This document shows positions 63,302-64,000 of a DNA stretch of 64,000 bases, piece by piece. Source of the DNA: Pyruvatibacter sp. HU-CL02332 (GTDB taxonomy: Bacteria; Pseudomonadota; Alphaproteobacteria; CGMCC-115125). A model generated the notes under the pieces. It worked only from the letters and a program-made list of their open reading frames with translations, made no database searches and was not told where the DNA came from. Location: positions 2,147,501 through 2,211,500 of the forward strand of contig NZ_BAABWK010000001.1 of assembly GCF_040362765.1 (NCBI RefSeq), in the 5' to 3' direction. Within the stretch, counting starts at the first letter, position 1; every line of letters starts with the position of its first letter. The translations under genes and the position numbers were made by a program.

Positions 63302-64000
63302 ATGCGTCTTCTGGTTGCTGCTGCGGCGGCTGTCATTGCTTTTCCTCTCGCCGCGCAGGCCGCGGGCGAAGTGAACATCTATTCTTCTCGTCACTATGAT
63401 ACGGACGAGCGGCTCTACTCTGATTTTGAAGAAGCCACCGGCATCACCGTCAACCGGATTGAAGACAAGGCCAACGTGCTCATCGAGCGCATCAAGGCCG
63501 AAGGCGAGAATTCTCCTGCTGATATTCTGCTGACAGTGGACGCGGGCCGTCTCTATCAGGCAGATCAGGCCGGTATCTTCCAATCGATCGACTCCGACAC
63601 ACTGGAAGACCGTATTCCGGAAAACCTCCGTCACCCGGACGGCCACTGGTTTGGGTTCTCCACCCGTGGCCGTGCCATCTTCTATGACAAGGCCAAGATC
63701 GACCCGGCTGACGTCCAGACCTATGCAAGCCTCGCTGATCCCAAGCTGAAGGGTCTCGTCTGCACGAGGTCCTCATCAAACATCTACATGCTGTCGCTTC
63801 TGGCATCTGTTGTTGAGCATCGCGGCGAAGAAGATGCCAAGGCGTGGGTTGAAGGCTTGTGGGCCAACCGCGCCCGCGACCCTGAAGGCGGCGATACGGA
63901 CCAGCTGCGCGCCATTGCGTCGGGCCAGTGCGCCATTGCTGTTGCCAACACCTACTACTTTGCCCGTGCGCTCTCTCAGGACGTACGCGACCTGGCCAAC
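63302..64000 (+). CDS. Ferric-iron ABC transporter binding protein (FbpA/FutA-like), 3' partial
   Basis: The frame is open from ATG 63302 to the window end with 233 codons and no stop. The signal peptide is MRLLVAAAAAVIAFPLAAQA. The mature part begins GEVNIYSSRHYDTDERLY, the FbpA/FutA start with its Tyr-rich iron site, and includes ADILLTVDAGRL and NTYYFARAL. GGAG lies 10 bases upstream. The family binds Fe(III) in the periplasm. The Fur-like box in the promoter supports iron regulation. Permease genes probably follow outside the window. Confidence 0.9.
   Translation, partial: MRLLVAAAAAVIAFPLAAQAAGEVNIYSSRHYDTDERLYSDFEEATGITVNRIEDKANVLIERIKAEGENSPADILLTVDAGRLYQADQAGIFQSIDSDTLEDRIPENLRHPDGHWFGFSTRGRAIFYDKAKIDPADVQTYASLADPKLKGLVCTRSSSNIYMLSLLASVVEHRGEEDAKAWVEGLWANRARDPEGGDTDQLRAIASGQCAIAVANTYYFARALSQDVRDLAN

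Overview
This 64 kb window is chromosomal DNA from a GC-rich alphaproteobacterium. The evidence is gene content: NasS/NasT control of nitrate assimilation, sigma-54 promoters, an imelysin iron cluster, LuxR/LuxI, pyruvate carboxylase, and a dispersed palindrome of alphaproteobacterial style. A marine Parvibaculum- or Rhizobiales-like host is plausible, but that is inference. I saw no rRNA, tRNA, CRISPR, prophage or insertion sequence. Gene density is high, with many 4 to 20 bp overlaps.

Region 1 (2-14783) is a nearly complete nitrate assimilation locus: nasT, nasS, an outer-membrane porin, nrtA, nrtB, a fused nrtC-nrtD ATPase, nirB, nirD, nasA and a siroheme methyltransferase (cobA). The porin gene and the nrtA operon each have a strong sigma-54 promoter followed by a leader RNA. 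Each leader has two hexaloop hairpins (A at loop position 1, G at position 4) and then an overlapping terminator with seven Ts. This is the expected target of the ANTAR protein NasT. Nitrogen limitation would start transcription, and nitrate sensed by NasS would free NasT to allow read-through.

Region 2 (14780-25231) holds an SDR, a GST-like protein, a cytochrome b561, a TetR-SDR pair, and then a minus-strand iron cluster: outer-membrane protein, imelysin, di-heme DUF1111 protein, second imelysin, DUF1513 protein. Fur-like palindromes lie upstream.

Region 3 (25306-31464) begins with a small four-helix membrane protein that aligns with styrene oxide isomerase. It is followed by a PF10118 protein with complete di-iron ligands and a PAP2 phosphatase. 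A LuxR/LuxI quorum-sensing pair comes next, with a 76-residue translationally coupled ORF, a stand-alone LuxR-type HTH protein, and a tandem cysteine-less DsbA/HCCA-isomerase-like protein. The isomerase plus di-iron pair is the best candidate here for an undescribed pathway.

Region 4 (31474-50937) contains pyrC; a Baeyer-Villiger monooxygenase, hydrolase, MFS and exported deiminase group; PEP synthase with a 2-hydroxyacid dehydrogenase; stomatin/NfeD; a TfdA-like dioxygenase; a glyoxalase-fold protein; recQ; pyruvate carboxylase; and small membrane or secreted proteins.

Region 5 (51067-64000) is a polyamine-type ABC operon with two paralogous binding proteins, then AsmA, a structured intergenic region, an ABC exporter, acetoacetyl-CoA synthetase, and a Fur-boxed ferric-iron binding protein cut by the window end.
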